Below are positions 35,431 through 43,423 of a DNA stretch of 64,000 bases, piece after piece. The stretch comes from Paenibacillus paridis. Lineage in GTDB: Bacteria; Bacillota; Bacilli; Paenibacillales; Paenibacillaceae. The first letter of the stretch is position 1; each line of letters opens with the position of its first letter. The position numbers were made by a program, and so were the translations under genes. The notes beneath the pieces were generated by a model. That model saw only the letters and a list, made by a program, of their open reading frames with translations, did not search any database and had not been told where the DNA came from. The stretch is taken from positions 1 through 64,000 of the forward strand of contig NZ_VCIX01000083.1 of assembly GCF_006345825.1 (NCBI RefSeq), given 5' to 3'.

Positions 35431-36279
35431 GCTGCTATATGAGTCGCTTTGGATCGATATCCTTTAATATGCTGCTATATGAGCCACGTTGGATCGATAT
35501 CCTTTAATATGCTGCTATATGAGCCACGTTGGATCGATATCCTTTAATATGCTGCAAGATGAGCCACGTTGGATCAATATCCTCTAATATGCTGCAAGAT
35601 GAGCCACGTTGGATCAATATCCTCTAATATGCTGCAAGATGAGCCACGTTGGATCAATATCCTCTAATATGCTGCAAGATGAGCCACGTTGGATCAATAT
35701 CCTCTAATATGCTGCAAGATGAGCCACGTTGGATCAATATCCTCTAATATGCTGCAAGATGAGCCACGTTGGATCAATATCCTCTAATATGCTGCAAGAT
35801 GAGCCACGTTGGATCAATATCCTCTAATATGCTGCAAGATGAGCCACGTTGGATCAATATCCTCTAATATGCTGCAAGATGAGCCACGTTGGATCAATAT
35901 CCTCTAATATGCTGCAAGATGAGCCACGTTGGATCAATATCCTCTAATATGCTGCAAGATGAGCCACGTTGGATCAATATCCTCTAATATGCTGCAAGAT
36001 GAGCCACGTTGGATCAATATCCTCTAATATGCTGCAAGATGAGCCACGTTGGATCAATATCCTCTAATATGCTGCAAGATGAGCCACGTTGGATCAATAT
36101 CCTCTAATATGCTGCAAGATGAGCCACGTTGGATCAATATCCTCTAATATGCTGCAAGATGAGCCACGTTGGATCAATATCCTCTAATATGCTGCAAGAT
36201 GAGCCACGTTGGATCAATATCCTCTAATATGCTGCAAGATGAGCCACGTTGGATCAATATCCTCTAATATGCTGCAAGA
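35431..36279. repeat. Minisatellite: 21 copies of a 40-bp unit
   Basis: The unit (GCTGCAAGAT GAGCCACGTT GGATCAATAT CCTCTAATAT, written in tens) repeats 21 times from 35431 to 36270, with a 9-bp partial copy after. Copy 1 differs at several positions and copies 2-3 differ at a few (CTATAT for CAAGAT, GATCG, CTTTAA). Copies 4-21 are identical, so 18 units look recently expanded. Forty is not a multiple of three and no long frame runs through it, so it is non-coding. Each unit holds a small inverted repeat GGAT-N4-ATCC. There are no unique spacers, so it is not a CRISPR. Confidence 0.97.
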
Positions 36280-36581
36280 GGAATCGGAATATGGAGAAAT
36301 TAGTTTGTAACAAGCAGCCGAGTCTACTTATCTGCATTGCTGATGGTCGAGCAAGGCTACGCCACCCTAAAGTTATCTGTTTGTTTATTTTGGTTTAACC
36401 ACTCCAATATGTTACAGTTAGATTTCATACGTAAACCAGTGCTGCCCCTGATCCATTGCTGCTGCAGCTGATCTTGCTGTTATCCCTGCACTTGCAGCAC
36501 TTGCCGCACAGCATCCAAACAGGGACAACGCTTTTGCGTAGAAATCATCTCATTCATGAAATCAGAGGAGGTCGTTTAGTT
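36280..36581. other. Gene-free stretch before the glutamate dehydrogenase
   Basis: About 300 bp between the minisatellite and the dehydrogenase start. A frame is open upstream of the ATG at 36582 from 36456, but it has a Leu/His-rich sequence unlike the family and no binding site. No riboswitch or strong promoter was recognised. Confidence 0.5.
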
Positions 36582-37961
36582 ATGGCAAGCCAAACAGGAG
36601 CCATCGTACAGCAATCCTTAAACGCACTAATGGGAGACAAAGCATTTTTGCCGAATTTGCAGGAAAAAGCACGCGAGCAAGCCTTTCTTTCGCTTGCTGC
36701 GATTCTATCTACACCGAACAAAGTACATAAAGCCTTTTTGCGTATTACCGTTGATAACGGCGACGTCGTGCGTATTCCGGCTTACCGCATTCAGCATAAC
36801 GATACACTCGGACCTTACAAAGGCGGCATTCGCTTCCACGAATCCGTCAGTGAGGATGAAGTAACGAATCTTGCGGCGCTCATGACGCTAAAAAACGCGC
36901 TGCATGAAGTCCCCTTCGGCGGCGGCAAAGGCGGAGTTGTGATCAATCCGCGCAATTACTCAGCGAAAGAGCTTTACCTCATCTGCAAAAAATACGTGCA
37001 ATATTTCAGCGATGTGCTGGGTCCTGACAAGGATATCCCAGCTCCAGACATGGGGACTGGCGAGCGTGAGATGGACTGGATGATGGCCGAATACAAGAGC
37101 ATCCATCCCGGACAACCTTATCTTGGCAGCTTCACTGGAAAAAGCGTCATTAACGGCGGTTCGCTTGGCCGCAGGGAAGCGACGGGAAAGGGCGTCTACT
37201 TCACTTTCCGCTACATGCTGCATGATTTCCTGAAAGCGCAAAGCAGCTGGCTGGCCGGCAGCTCCAATCCATTCGTTCAAACCGCGCTCGCACATGCGGA
37301 CAAGCCGTTGTCGATTGCCGTGCAAGGCTTTGGAAACGTCGGATCGGTTGCTGCGCTGGAGGCCTATAAATGCTCTTATTTGCACAATAAAGTCGTCGCA
37401 GTGAGTGACCGAAACGTCACGTTGTACAACCCCGATGGCCTTTCGATCCCAGCGTTGCTGGAATATGCCTCGCAGCATCAAGGAGACCTTCCGTTTGATG
37501 AAGCCGCCCTTGCTGCCCTAGATTTAAAAGCACAAATTCTAGCGCGTGAAGACGTCCTCTATCTGGATGTCGATGTGCTTATCCTCGCTGCGCTCGAAGA
37601 ACAAGTCCATAAAGATAATGTTGAACTTGTCAAAGCCCGCATTATCGTAGAAGGAGCGAATGCCCCTGTCACAGGCGAGGCCGATGAAGCCTTGACCGCA
37701 AGAGGGACCATCATCATTCCAGATATACTGGCCAATGCAGGCGGCGTTATCGTTTCCTATTTCGAATGGCTGCAAGGAAGGGAAACGCAATTTTTCAGCG
37801 AAGATCAGGTTTATCAAATGCTTTACGAAAAAATGCAAAAAACGCTAAACGGCATTTTGCCGGCGTTCTTCGGAGATCCGTTCCCGCTCCGTCAAAACTG
37901 CTATAACCATGCCGTCATGAAGCTGTCTACTGTGCTCTACCGCCAGGGCAAGCTCTATTAA
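36582..37961 (+). CDS. Glutamate dehydrogenase (Glu/Leu/Phe/Val dehydrogenase family)
   Basis: This 459-aa enzyme interconverts glutamate and 2-oxoglutarate plus ammonia. The substrate domain has GPYKGGIRFH, the catalytic Lys in FGGGKGGVVINP and the PAPDMGTGEREMDWM block. The NAD(P) domain carries VQGFGNVGS. The C-terminus IIPDILANAGGVIVSYFEWLQ is typical. It is somewhat longer than Bacillus RocG/GudB (about 424 aa), with an N-terminal extension and an insertion near the Rossmann domain. Cofactor preference cannot be read with confidence. GAGGAGG lies 10 nt before ATG 36582. Confidence 0.92.
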   Translation: MASQTGAIVQQSLNALMGDKAFLPNLQEKAREQAFLSLAAILSTPNKVHKAFLRITVDNGDVVRIPAYRIQHNDTLGPYKGGIRFHESVSEDEVTNLAALMTLKNALHEVPFGGGKGGVVINPRNYSAKELYLICKKYVQYFSDVLGPDKDIPAPDMGTGEREMDWMMAEYKSIHPGQPYLGSFTGKSVINGGSLGRREATGKGVYFTFRYMLHDFLKAQSSWLAGSSNPFVQTALAHADKPLSIAVQGFGNVGSVAALEAYKCSYLHNKVVAVSDRNVTLYNPDGLSIPALLEYASQHQGDLPFDEAALAALDLKAQILAREDVLYLDVDVLILAALEEQVHKDNVELVKARIIVEGANAPVTGEADEALTARGTIIIPDILANAGGVIVSYFEWLQGRETQFFSEDQVYQMLYEKMQKTLNGILPAFFGDPFPLRQNCYNHAVMKLSTVLYRQGKLY

Positions 37962-37981
37962 CCTCGCTGAGTTATCATAAG

Positions 37982-38034
37982 GATTTGCTTCTCACGCTTG
38001 ATCGGTAATCAAAACAGATTTGCTTCTCACGTTT
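37982..38034. repeat. Short direct repeat (two copies of about 18 bp)
   Basis: GATTTGCTTCTCACG followed by C/T and TTG occurs at 37982 and again at 38017, 35 bp apart, in the 3' region of the dehydrogenase gene. Function unknown. Confidence 0.6.
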
Positions 38035-38074
38035 GCACAACGGTCGATACCACACTACGATTTATCTAGGCAAT

Positions 38075-38124
38075 AAAAAAGGCAATCCCTCAAGCAGCTA
38101 CCGCTGCGAGGGATTGCCTTTTTT
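38075..38124. terminator. Bidirectional terminator
   Basis: GGCAATCCCTC (38081-38091) pairs with GAGGGATTGCC (38108-38118), with an A tract before and a T tract after. It serves the convergent dehydrogenase and vWA-lipoprotein genes. Confidence 0.9.
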
Positions 38125-38173
38125 CTGCGCTTCCTGCACTAACCCTTTTTAATCCGTTAACTTTATGCTGGTT

Positions 38174-39508
38174 CTAGTCCTGCACGTAACGATTAATGAC
38201 CTCTACGAGCAAATCATTCAGAAGCTTAACCTCAAATTCACCTACCGCAGGCTCCAAGTGATCGCTGCCGATCCCGCTGTCGTCGGTCAAAAATAAATAC
38301 GTGCCTCCAGTTGCGGAAGCCATGAATCTCATCAAATATTCCGTATCGATACTCACGCCGCTTGAGGCTAAAGGTATGATGCGAATGCCTTGCGCGGCCG
38401 CTTCCTTCGTCAGCTTCTTCATTTCGTCAATAACCTGCGCATCATCATGCGGAGGCGCATCCAGTACAAGGAATAGCAAACGGGCGCGTGCCTCCTTGCT
38501 CCAATCATGCTCATATAGCGCGTCCTGCAGCGCTTGATCCACAGCCTCAGGATAGTCCCCGCCCCCCTCGGCCTTCTGCTTGCTGAACTGGTCAATCACC
38601 TTGTTCATATCCGTCGTAAAAGGATACGGCCTCACGATATACTCATCATGCTTGTCACGGTAAAAGTTTGCGCTAACGCGCATGCCAAGCTGATTCCCAT
38701 GCTCATCGGACACGCGCCTGACGACATCCTTCAGCTCTGCCTCCAAGTAATTCAGCTCATCCTCCATCGAGCCGGTCGTATCCACCACAAACATGAGATC
38801 GACCTGATCGGACAGCTTGGCACTTTTCCCCAGATCAACCTTCACGCTGCCCTGCTGCGGAATTTGCAACGGCTGCGTCGTTTTGCTTTCTTGCCCGGAT
38901 TGCACCTTAACCGTGAAATTCCCTCTATTCGCCGTATCCTGATCAAATAGGCCTGCATAAACAAAAGCTCTGCCTTCCGTATTCGTTCGTGCCGTCCATA
39001 TGGTCTGATTGCTTGCCAACAACTCAACGCTTGCGTCCGAAACCGATTTTCCATTCGCGGTCACGATGACCTCCAGCCTGTTGAAATTCCAAAACTCCCA
39101 CAATTGCTTGCTGCTGTCTGCTTCTTGCGAATTCAGCAAATTGCCAAACCGCTCCCATGAGGCAGGGTCATCCCATTCCCCGGCCGTCAGCTGGCCCGCC
39201 TGCACATTCTTATTTGAATTTGGATATCCCCGTTTGCCGCCTTCTTTGATTCTCGTTGGCTCTTCAGAAATAGATAGCGCGCGGTTCTCGCTGCCAGACC
39301 TATCCTCTCCTTTTTTCGGCGACGATTCCCCGACCTCTCCCCTGGCTGACGAGTTCGTTCCCTCCACTCGACCAACGTTATCGCTTGCTCTGTCCGACCC
39401 TGACGAGCATGCCCCTAGAATAAGCAGCATAACCAGCGATACTCCAAAAAGCATGCTAAAGCCTTTTCTCTGTTTGTTCAGCTTTAACGGTACATAACCT
39501 GCTTTCAT
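38174..39508 (-). CDS. von Willebrand factor A-domain lipoprotein
   Basis: This 444-aa surface lipoprotein has a lipobox at LLILGACSS (Cys near 34), a low-complexity Ser/Gly/Asp/Glu linker, and a carboxypeptidase-regulatory-like beta domain (about 145-215, VEVIVTANGKSVSDASVELL-type). The vWA domain follows from about 235, with the MIDAS motif DTTGSMEDE near 243 and the later Thr/Asp positions present. Metal-dependent protein or ligand binding outside the cell is expected. Partner unknown. GGGGGTAGAAAG precedes the ATG. Confidence 0.85.
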   Translation of the reverse strand: MKAGYVPLKLNKQRKGFSMLFGVSLVMLLILGACSSGSDRASDNVGRVEGTNSSARGEVGESSPKKGEDRSGSENRALSISEEPTRIKEGGKRGYPNSNKNVQAGQLTAGEWDDPASWERFGNLLNSQEADSSKQLWEFWNFNRLEVIVTANGKSVSDASVELLASNQTIWTARTNTEGRAFVYAGLFDQDTANRGNFTVKVQSGQESKTTQPLQIPQQGSVKVDLGKSAKLSDQVDLMFVVDTTGSMEDELNYLEAELKDVVRRVSDEHGNQLGMRVSANFYRDKHDEYIVRPYPFTTDMNKVIDQFSKQKAEGGGDYPEAVDQALQDALYEHDWSKEARARLLFLVLDAPPHDDAQVIDEMKKLTKEAAAQGIRIIPLASSGVSIDTEYLMRFMASATGGTYLFLTDDSGIGSDHLEPAVGEFEVKLLNDLLVEVINRYVQD

Positions 39509-39661
39509 TCTTTCTACCCCCTAGCTTTGTATTTCCTAATCTGACGAATATTGGGTATGGAATGTTGCATAAACGGGCTATTCCCATTACAATCGTTTAC
39601 AGACATGCGGCAAGTCCCACTGCCGGCTTCATCAAGTATTGTACTCAGGAGGACCTCACCC

Positions 39662-39964
39662 ATGGAAACATTTGAATTAATCGCATTCGAAATGACCTAT
39701 CAGCACCATACCGTTCAGCTTTCCTTTACCTCGGCGGAGCTTGTACGCGTTACTGAATACGGTGACCGTTTGTGGTATGTAGATATTAACGGCGTGGCAG
39801 ACCGCGAGCTATTAGCATGGTTTGGGCGCAGCGAGGATATTGGGGTTGAGCTTACGGCAGTTGCCAAAAGCGGCCAAACGTTTCGTGGAAAAGGTTATTT
39901 CCATCCGAACGAGCCGCATCAAGCGGCTGCCGTGCGCGGCGACGGCGAGCTGTCAGAGCAATAA
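39662..39964 (+). CDS. Small uncharacterised protein (100 aa)
   Basis: The start at 39662 has AGGAGGA 9 nt upstream and gives a 100-aa product beginning METFELIAFEMTYQHHT. The sequence looks like a compact beta-rich domain (VQLSFTSAELVRVTEYGDRL, GKGYFHPNEPHQAAA). No signal peptide and no recognised family. A terminator follows directly. The longer frame from 39551 lacks a binding site. Confidence 0.7.
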   Translation: METFELIAFEMTYQHHTVQLSFTSAELVRVTEYGDRLWYVDINGVADRELLAWFGRSEDIGVELTAVAKSGQTFRGKGYFHPNEPHQAAAVRGDGELSEQ

Positions 39965-39971
39965 CTTAAAC

Positions 39972-40012
39972 AAAAAAGCGCCGACCATTCCGGAAAGGAT
40001 AGGTCGGCGCTT
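39972..40012. terminator. Bidirectional terminator
   Basis: AAGCGCCGACC (39976-39986) pairs with GGTCGGCGCTT (40002-40012), with an A tract that becomes the T tract of the minus-strand aldolase transcript. Confidence 0.85.
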
Positions 40013-40020
40013 CTTGCTAT

Positions 40021-40983
40021 TTATTTGCTGTGGGAAATCTCAGGCGTAGTTAGGCGGTCGTAGAACTCGACGCCCTTGTCTTTATCCTTGGAATCGCGAA
40101 GCGCCATTGCGGAGCGCGGATGCTCATCCAGAATGCCTGTGATCATGTAAGGAATGATGTAGCCCCATTCTTCCTTCTCGCGAAGTGGAATCATGAACTT
40201 CTCGATCATATCGAGTACGGGACGAATATTGTACTTCGTATTTTTGAGCTCGGCTACAAGCAGCTCGGTGTTGCAGTTACCTGCTGCGCGGCCCATGCCG
40301 TAAACGGAAGCATCCAGAAGCTCAACGCCTTGTTCCGCTGCAAGCAGCGTGTTCGCGAAAGCAAGCTGCAGGTTGTTGTGCGCATGTACGCCAAGACGCT
40401 TGTTCGGAAGATGCTTCTTGAATTTTTCTACCAGGTAGCTCATGTCGTTTGGTTTCAGGCTTCCGTAGGAATCCACCACGTAAACAACATCAACGACGCT
40501 ATCATTGATGAGCTCGAAGGCTTCGATCAGCTGGTTTTCCATCACGTTCGATAGAGCCATAATGTTCAAAGTCGTCTCGTAACCGCGCTCATGGAATACA
40601 TTAACGAGCTCAAGCGCTTTATCTACGTCTTGGATATAGCAGGCTACGCGAATGAGATCCAGCAAGCTTTCGCTGCGCGGCAAAATATCATTCTCATCGA
40701 CGCGGCCGATATCAACGAGTGCGGACAGCTTCGTGTTGCCTTTGTTCGGAATTACTTTTTTCAGGAAATCATCGTTCAGAAAACGCCAAGGGCCTGCGCT
40801 TTCAGCACCTTTTAGCAGCTTTGGAGAGTTTTTGTAGCCGATTTCCATATAATCGACGCCGGCTTCGTTCAAGCTTTGGTACAAATGCTGAACGAACTCG
40901 ACACTAAAATCCCAGTTATTCACGAGTCCGCCATCACGGATCGTGCAGTCAACAATTTTACAATGGCTCGTTTTTGATTGCAT
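40021..40983 (-). CDS. DRE-TIM aldolase (HMG-CoA lyase/4-hydroxy-2-oxovalerate aldolase-like)
   Basis: This 320-aa protein is of the HMGL-like DRE-TIM metallolyase family. The hallmark near the N-terminus is CTIRDGG (the DRE-like metal/catalytic motif), followed by YMEIGYKNS, and the metal-binding HAHNN at about 205 with GMGRAAGNCNTE near the end of the barrel. It resembles 4-hydroxy-2-oxovalerate aldolase but has no acylating dehydrogenase neighbour, so the substrate is open. ATG 40983 is chosen because AAAGGAG lies 9 nt upstream; upstream in-frame ATGs lack a binding site. Confidence 0.85.
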   Translation of the reverse strand: MQSKTSHCKIVDCTIRDGGLVNNWDFSVEFVQHLYQSLNEAGVDYMEIGYKNSPKLLKGAESAGPWRFLNDDFLKKVIPNKGNTKLSALVDIGRVDENDILPRSESLLDLIRVACYIQDVDKALELVNVFHERGYETTLNIMALSNVMENQLIEAFELINDSVVDVVYVVDSYGSLKPNDMSYLVEKFKKHLPNKRLGVHAHNNLQLAFANTLLAAEQGVELLDASVYGMGRAAGNCNTELLVAELKNTKYNIRPVLDMIEKFMIPLREKEEWGYIIPYMITGILDEHPRSAMALRDSKDKDKGVEFYDRLTTPEISHSK

Positions 40984-41003
40984 GCGTTGATACTCCTTTA
41001 ATG

Positions 41004-41055
41004 TGAACATGAGTTCATTTTTTCTCATCATACTTGAAATAGAAGAGGAACGCAA
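41004..41055 (-). promoter_or_regulatory. Putative promoter and palindrome upstream of the DRE-TIM aldolase
   Basis: On the minus strand TTGCGT (41050-41055) and TATGAT (41027-41032) are 17 bp apart. Just downstream, in the expected leader, lies the inverted repeat TGAAC-ATGA-GTTCA (41004-41017), a possible operator. Confidence 0.5.
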
Positions 41056-41269
41056 AATAATTTTGTCGTTTTATGGCTATTTTAAAAGCATTTTCACATT
41101 TTCAGACAGGTCTTAGCGGAACGGAACATCTCCCCATAATTTCGTATTTCCCTCGTCGTGGAATGCTTCTATTATAACCATTCTTTTGCAGCAATTATCC
41201 ATCCGCTCCTTCCAACTGCCTACGGTTCCATGAAGGGTTAGACGACTGGCAGGCGCTAAATGTTTTCGC

Positions 41270-41312
41270 AAAAAAACTGTACCTAGTCGCCTACGGCTGC
41301 CCAAGTACAGTT
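41270..41312 (-). terminator. Terminator after GTP cyclohydrolase II
   Basis: AACTGTAC (41275-41282) pairs with GTACAGTT (41305-41312), with a looser inner stem, and an A tract that reads as T on the minus strand. The remaining 41056-41269 shows no credible gene. Confidence 0.65.
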
Positions 41313-41329
41313 CTCACTTCTTTTGCTGT

Positions 41330-42076
41330 TTATTTCACAAGCGTATGGGGCTCTTGTCCAAAATGGCCCGAACGATTCATCTTCGTTTGAATATATTTCT
41401 CGTTATAGACGGAAGTGTTGCCCCATAACGGAACTCTGCCCGCAACGTTGAGGCCTGATTTGCGAAGCGCCTCTACCTTGCGCGGATTATTGGTAATAAT
41501 CGAGACCGGCAATGTGCGAAGCAGCTTAAGGACGGCAATCGCCTCACTGTAATCGCGCGCATCGTCGGCAAAACCAAGCTCCGTGTTCGCATCGACTGTA
41601 TCATGGCCTTCCTCTTGCAGCAAATAAGCAATCGCCTTGCTGAACAGACCAATTCCGCGTCCTTCATGGTTTGCCAGATAAAACAAAGCGCCTGAGCCAT
41701 GCTCGGTAATGATGCGCATAGATTGCTTCAATTGAAAGCCGCAATCGCATCGCGCGCTCCCGAAGATATCCCCCGTGTGGCATATGCTATGCATGCGGAT
41801 AAGCGCATCCTCATTATTTTCGAAATCGCCGTATACGAGTACGCTTGATTGCTGAAGATCCGCATAAGAGAATCGGTTGAGATCCTCGACCAGCTGTTCG
41901 GGAGATAATTCCGCGCCTGCCTCTTTGCGGAGCCAGCTGTACCAATGAAATGTTTTCGTTTCCCCATCGAGTTCAACCGGAAGCTTGACCGGTCCGATCA
42001 CGTAAATATCGTCATTTCCGCTTTGCGTTCGTTTTAACTTATCTTTAATGATAGCTGCTATATTCGGTTTAATCAT
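41330..42076 (-). CDS. ribA: GTP cyclohydrolase II
   Basis: This 248-aa stand-alone RibA-type enzyme converts GTP to the first pyrimidine precursor of riboflavin. The zinc site is visible as CHTGDIFGSARCDC, followed by GFQLKQSM, the GTP-binding NHEGRGIGL and the GFADDARDYSEA and NNPRKVEALRKSGL blocks. It is not fused to DHBP synthase and no rib genes adjoin, so it may supply a specialised flavin or related pathway. AAGGTGA precedes the ATG. Confidence 0.92.
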   Translation of the reverse strand: MIKPNIAAIIKDKLKRTQSGNDDIYVIGPVKLPVELDGETKTFHWYSWLRKEAGAELSPEQLVEDLNRFSYADLQQSSVLVYGDFENNEDALIRMHSICHTGDIFGSARCDCGFQLKQSMRIITEHGSGALFYLANHEGRGIGLFSKAIAYLLQEEGHDTVDANTELGFADDARDYSEAIAVLKLLRTLPVSIITNNPRKVEALRKSGLNVAGRVPLWGNTSVYNEKYIQTKMNRSGHFGQEPHTLVK

Positions 42077-42107
42077 GCTTGCTCACCTTCTCTGAATAAG
42101 TATAAGA

Positions 42108-42872
42108 TTAAAATTGCATGGATAAATAACTCAATGTGCCAAACTCATAGCTACGATAAACGACCTGTGGCGCTGCCTCGGGATCTCCGCTGCCAAGCGC
42201 TATATATAATGGAACAAAATGCTCTGCGCGGGGTACTGCCATTTTAGCATGCGGAGCAAGCCCTTCATACTCGAATAAGGAATTTAAATCGTGCTCGCTC
42301 ATTTTCTCAATCAGCCATTCGTCAAATTCTACGGCCCAGCTCTCCGCTTCCTTCTGTCCCCATTTGACCGCTCGCAAATTGTGAACGGTAACGCCGCTGC
42401 CTATCAGCAGTATATTTTGAGCACCTAAGCTGCGCAGCGCCTCGCCGATGGCGTATTGCTCATGCATGGGACGGTAAGGATTAACCGAAACCTGAACGAC
42501 TGGAACATCCGCTTTCGGGAACATATGTTTCAGCATCGTCCATGAGCCATGGTCCAGTCCGCGTTCAGCATCATAAGCAACGGGAATTCCTTTGTCTTGG
42601 AGCAATTGTCCGACATGATCAGCGACCTGGATGGAGCCTTTAGCCGGATATTTGATTTGATAGAGCTCATCGGGAAAACCGTAGAAATCATATATCGTTT
42701 CATATTCATCATCCATAGATGAGATGGTAACGGTCTCTGTCTCCCAATGCGCCGTAAAAATAACGATCGCATCCGGCTTCAGGCTTTCACCGGTATGTTT
42801 AAGAAATTCGCTATATTCATTTTGCTCGACTGCGAGCATCGGTGATCCATGCGCCAGAAATAAGGATTTCAT
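42108..42872 (-). CDS. LigB/DODA-family extradiol dioxygenase
   Basis: This 254-aa protein is of the 4,5-DOPA dioxygenase-like (YgiD/LigB) class III extradiol family. It begins MKSLFLAHGSPMLAVEQ, with the metal His in AHGSPM, HWETE, a GLDHGSWTMLKHMFP block and the conserved GSGVTVHNLR segment. The natural substrate of bacterial members is often unknown. ATG 42872 is preferred because GGAGGGACGC lies 8 nt upstream. It is divergent from an HxlR regulator, the common arrangement for repression by that regulator. Confidence 0.9.
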   Translation of the reverse strand: MKSLFLAHGSPMLAVEQNEYSEFLKHTGESLKPDAIVIFTAHWETETVTISSMDDEYETIYDFYGFPDELYQIKYPAKGSIQVADHVGQLLQDKGIPVAYDAERGLDHGSWTMLKHMFPKADVPVVQVSVNPYRPMHEQYAIGEALRSLGAQNILLIGSGVTVHNLRAVKWGQKEAESWAVEFDEWLIEKMSEHDLNSLFEYEGLAPHAKMAVPRAEHFVPLYIALGSGDPEAAPQVVYRSYEFGTLSYLSMQF

Positions 42873-43018
42873 TGTGCGTCCCTCCACATTCACTTACTAT
42901 TCGTAACTAATTATAATTTTATAACTAAGGATAGTCAAGTAATTAACATTATTCAGGTGTGCTTGTATAAATAAGATATTAAGGTTATACTGAATGCAAG
43001 TAAAAAGAGGTGATACGC
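42873..43018. promoter_or_regulatory. Divergent promoter region of dioxygenase and HxlR genes
   Basis: This AT-rich 146-bp region holds two TAACTAA direct repeats flanking TTATAATTTTATAA (about 42903-42930). It is the probable binding place of the HxlR regulator. Exact promoters were not fixed. Confidence 0.4.
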
Positions 43019-43342
43019 ATGGATCAATCTAATTTATGTCCACGGTTTCAAAAAGGTATGGACATTATTAGCAGACGTTGGAACGGACTTATCATATTCC
43101 AGCTTTTGTCCGGCCCGCAGCGTTTTTGCGCCGTTCAATCCGCCCTTCCGATCAGCGGCCGACTGCTGTCGGAACGATTCAAGGATTTAGAGAATGAAGG
43201 CATCGTCGATAGACAGGTATATCCCGAGATCCCTGTTCGCATAGAATATTCATTAACGGAGAAGGGCCGCGCGTTAGAGCCGATTATCCGTGAAATTCAA
43301 ATTTGGTCGCAGGACTGGATTGAACCGGTGGTCAAAGCTTAA
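43019..43342 (+). CDS. HxlR-family transcriptional regulator
   Basis: This 107-aa winged-helix regulator has the family N-terminal Cys (SNLCPRFQKGMDIISRRW), the GRLLSERFKDLENEGIVDR recognition region and the wing VRIEYSLTEKGRAL. Many members respond to electrophiles or quinones through the N-terminal Cys. ATG 43019 has AGAGGTGA 5-6 nt upstream. It probably represses the divergent dioxygenase gene. Confidence 0.93.
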   Translation: MDQSNLCPRFQKGMDIISRRWNGLIIFQLLSGPQRFCAVQSALPISGRLLSERFKDLENEGIVDRQVYPEIPVRIEYSLTEKGRALEPIIREIQIWSQDWIEPVVKA

Positions 43343-43358
43343 ATCCGAACGTTTAGCA

Positions 43359-43416
43359 CAAAAGGAATATCCCGCAAGCGGAGAATGAGAAGCCGCTTCG
43401 TGATATTCCTTTTTTT
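43359..43416. terminator. Bidirectional terminator
   Basis: AAAGGAATATC (43361-43371) pairs with GATATTCCTTT (43402-43412), followed by a T tract, between hxlR and the end of the kdp operon. Confidence 0.8.
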
Positions 43417-43423
43417 CATTCCC

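Noticed and set aside
35431-36279. The 21-copy 40-bp array as a CRISPR
   Set aside because: Repeat units follow one another without unique spacers, and no cas gene is in the window.
36456-36581. N-terminal extension of glutamate dehydrogenase
   Set aside because: The added 42 residues are Leu/His rich, unlike the family, and there is no binding site; ATG 36582 has GAGGAGG upstream.
41113-41304. A 63-codon minus-strand frame after GTP cyclohydrolase II
   Set aside because: It overlaps the likely terminator and lacks a binding site.
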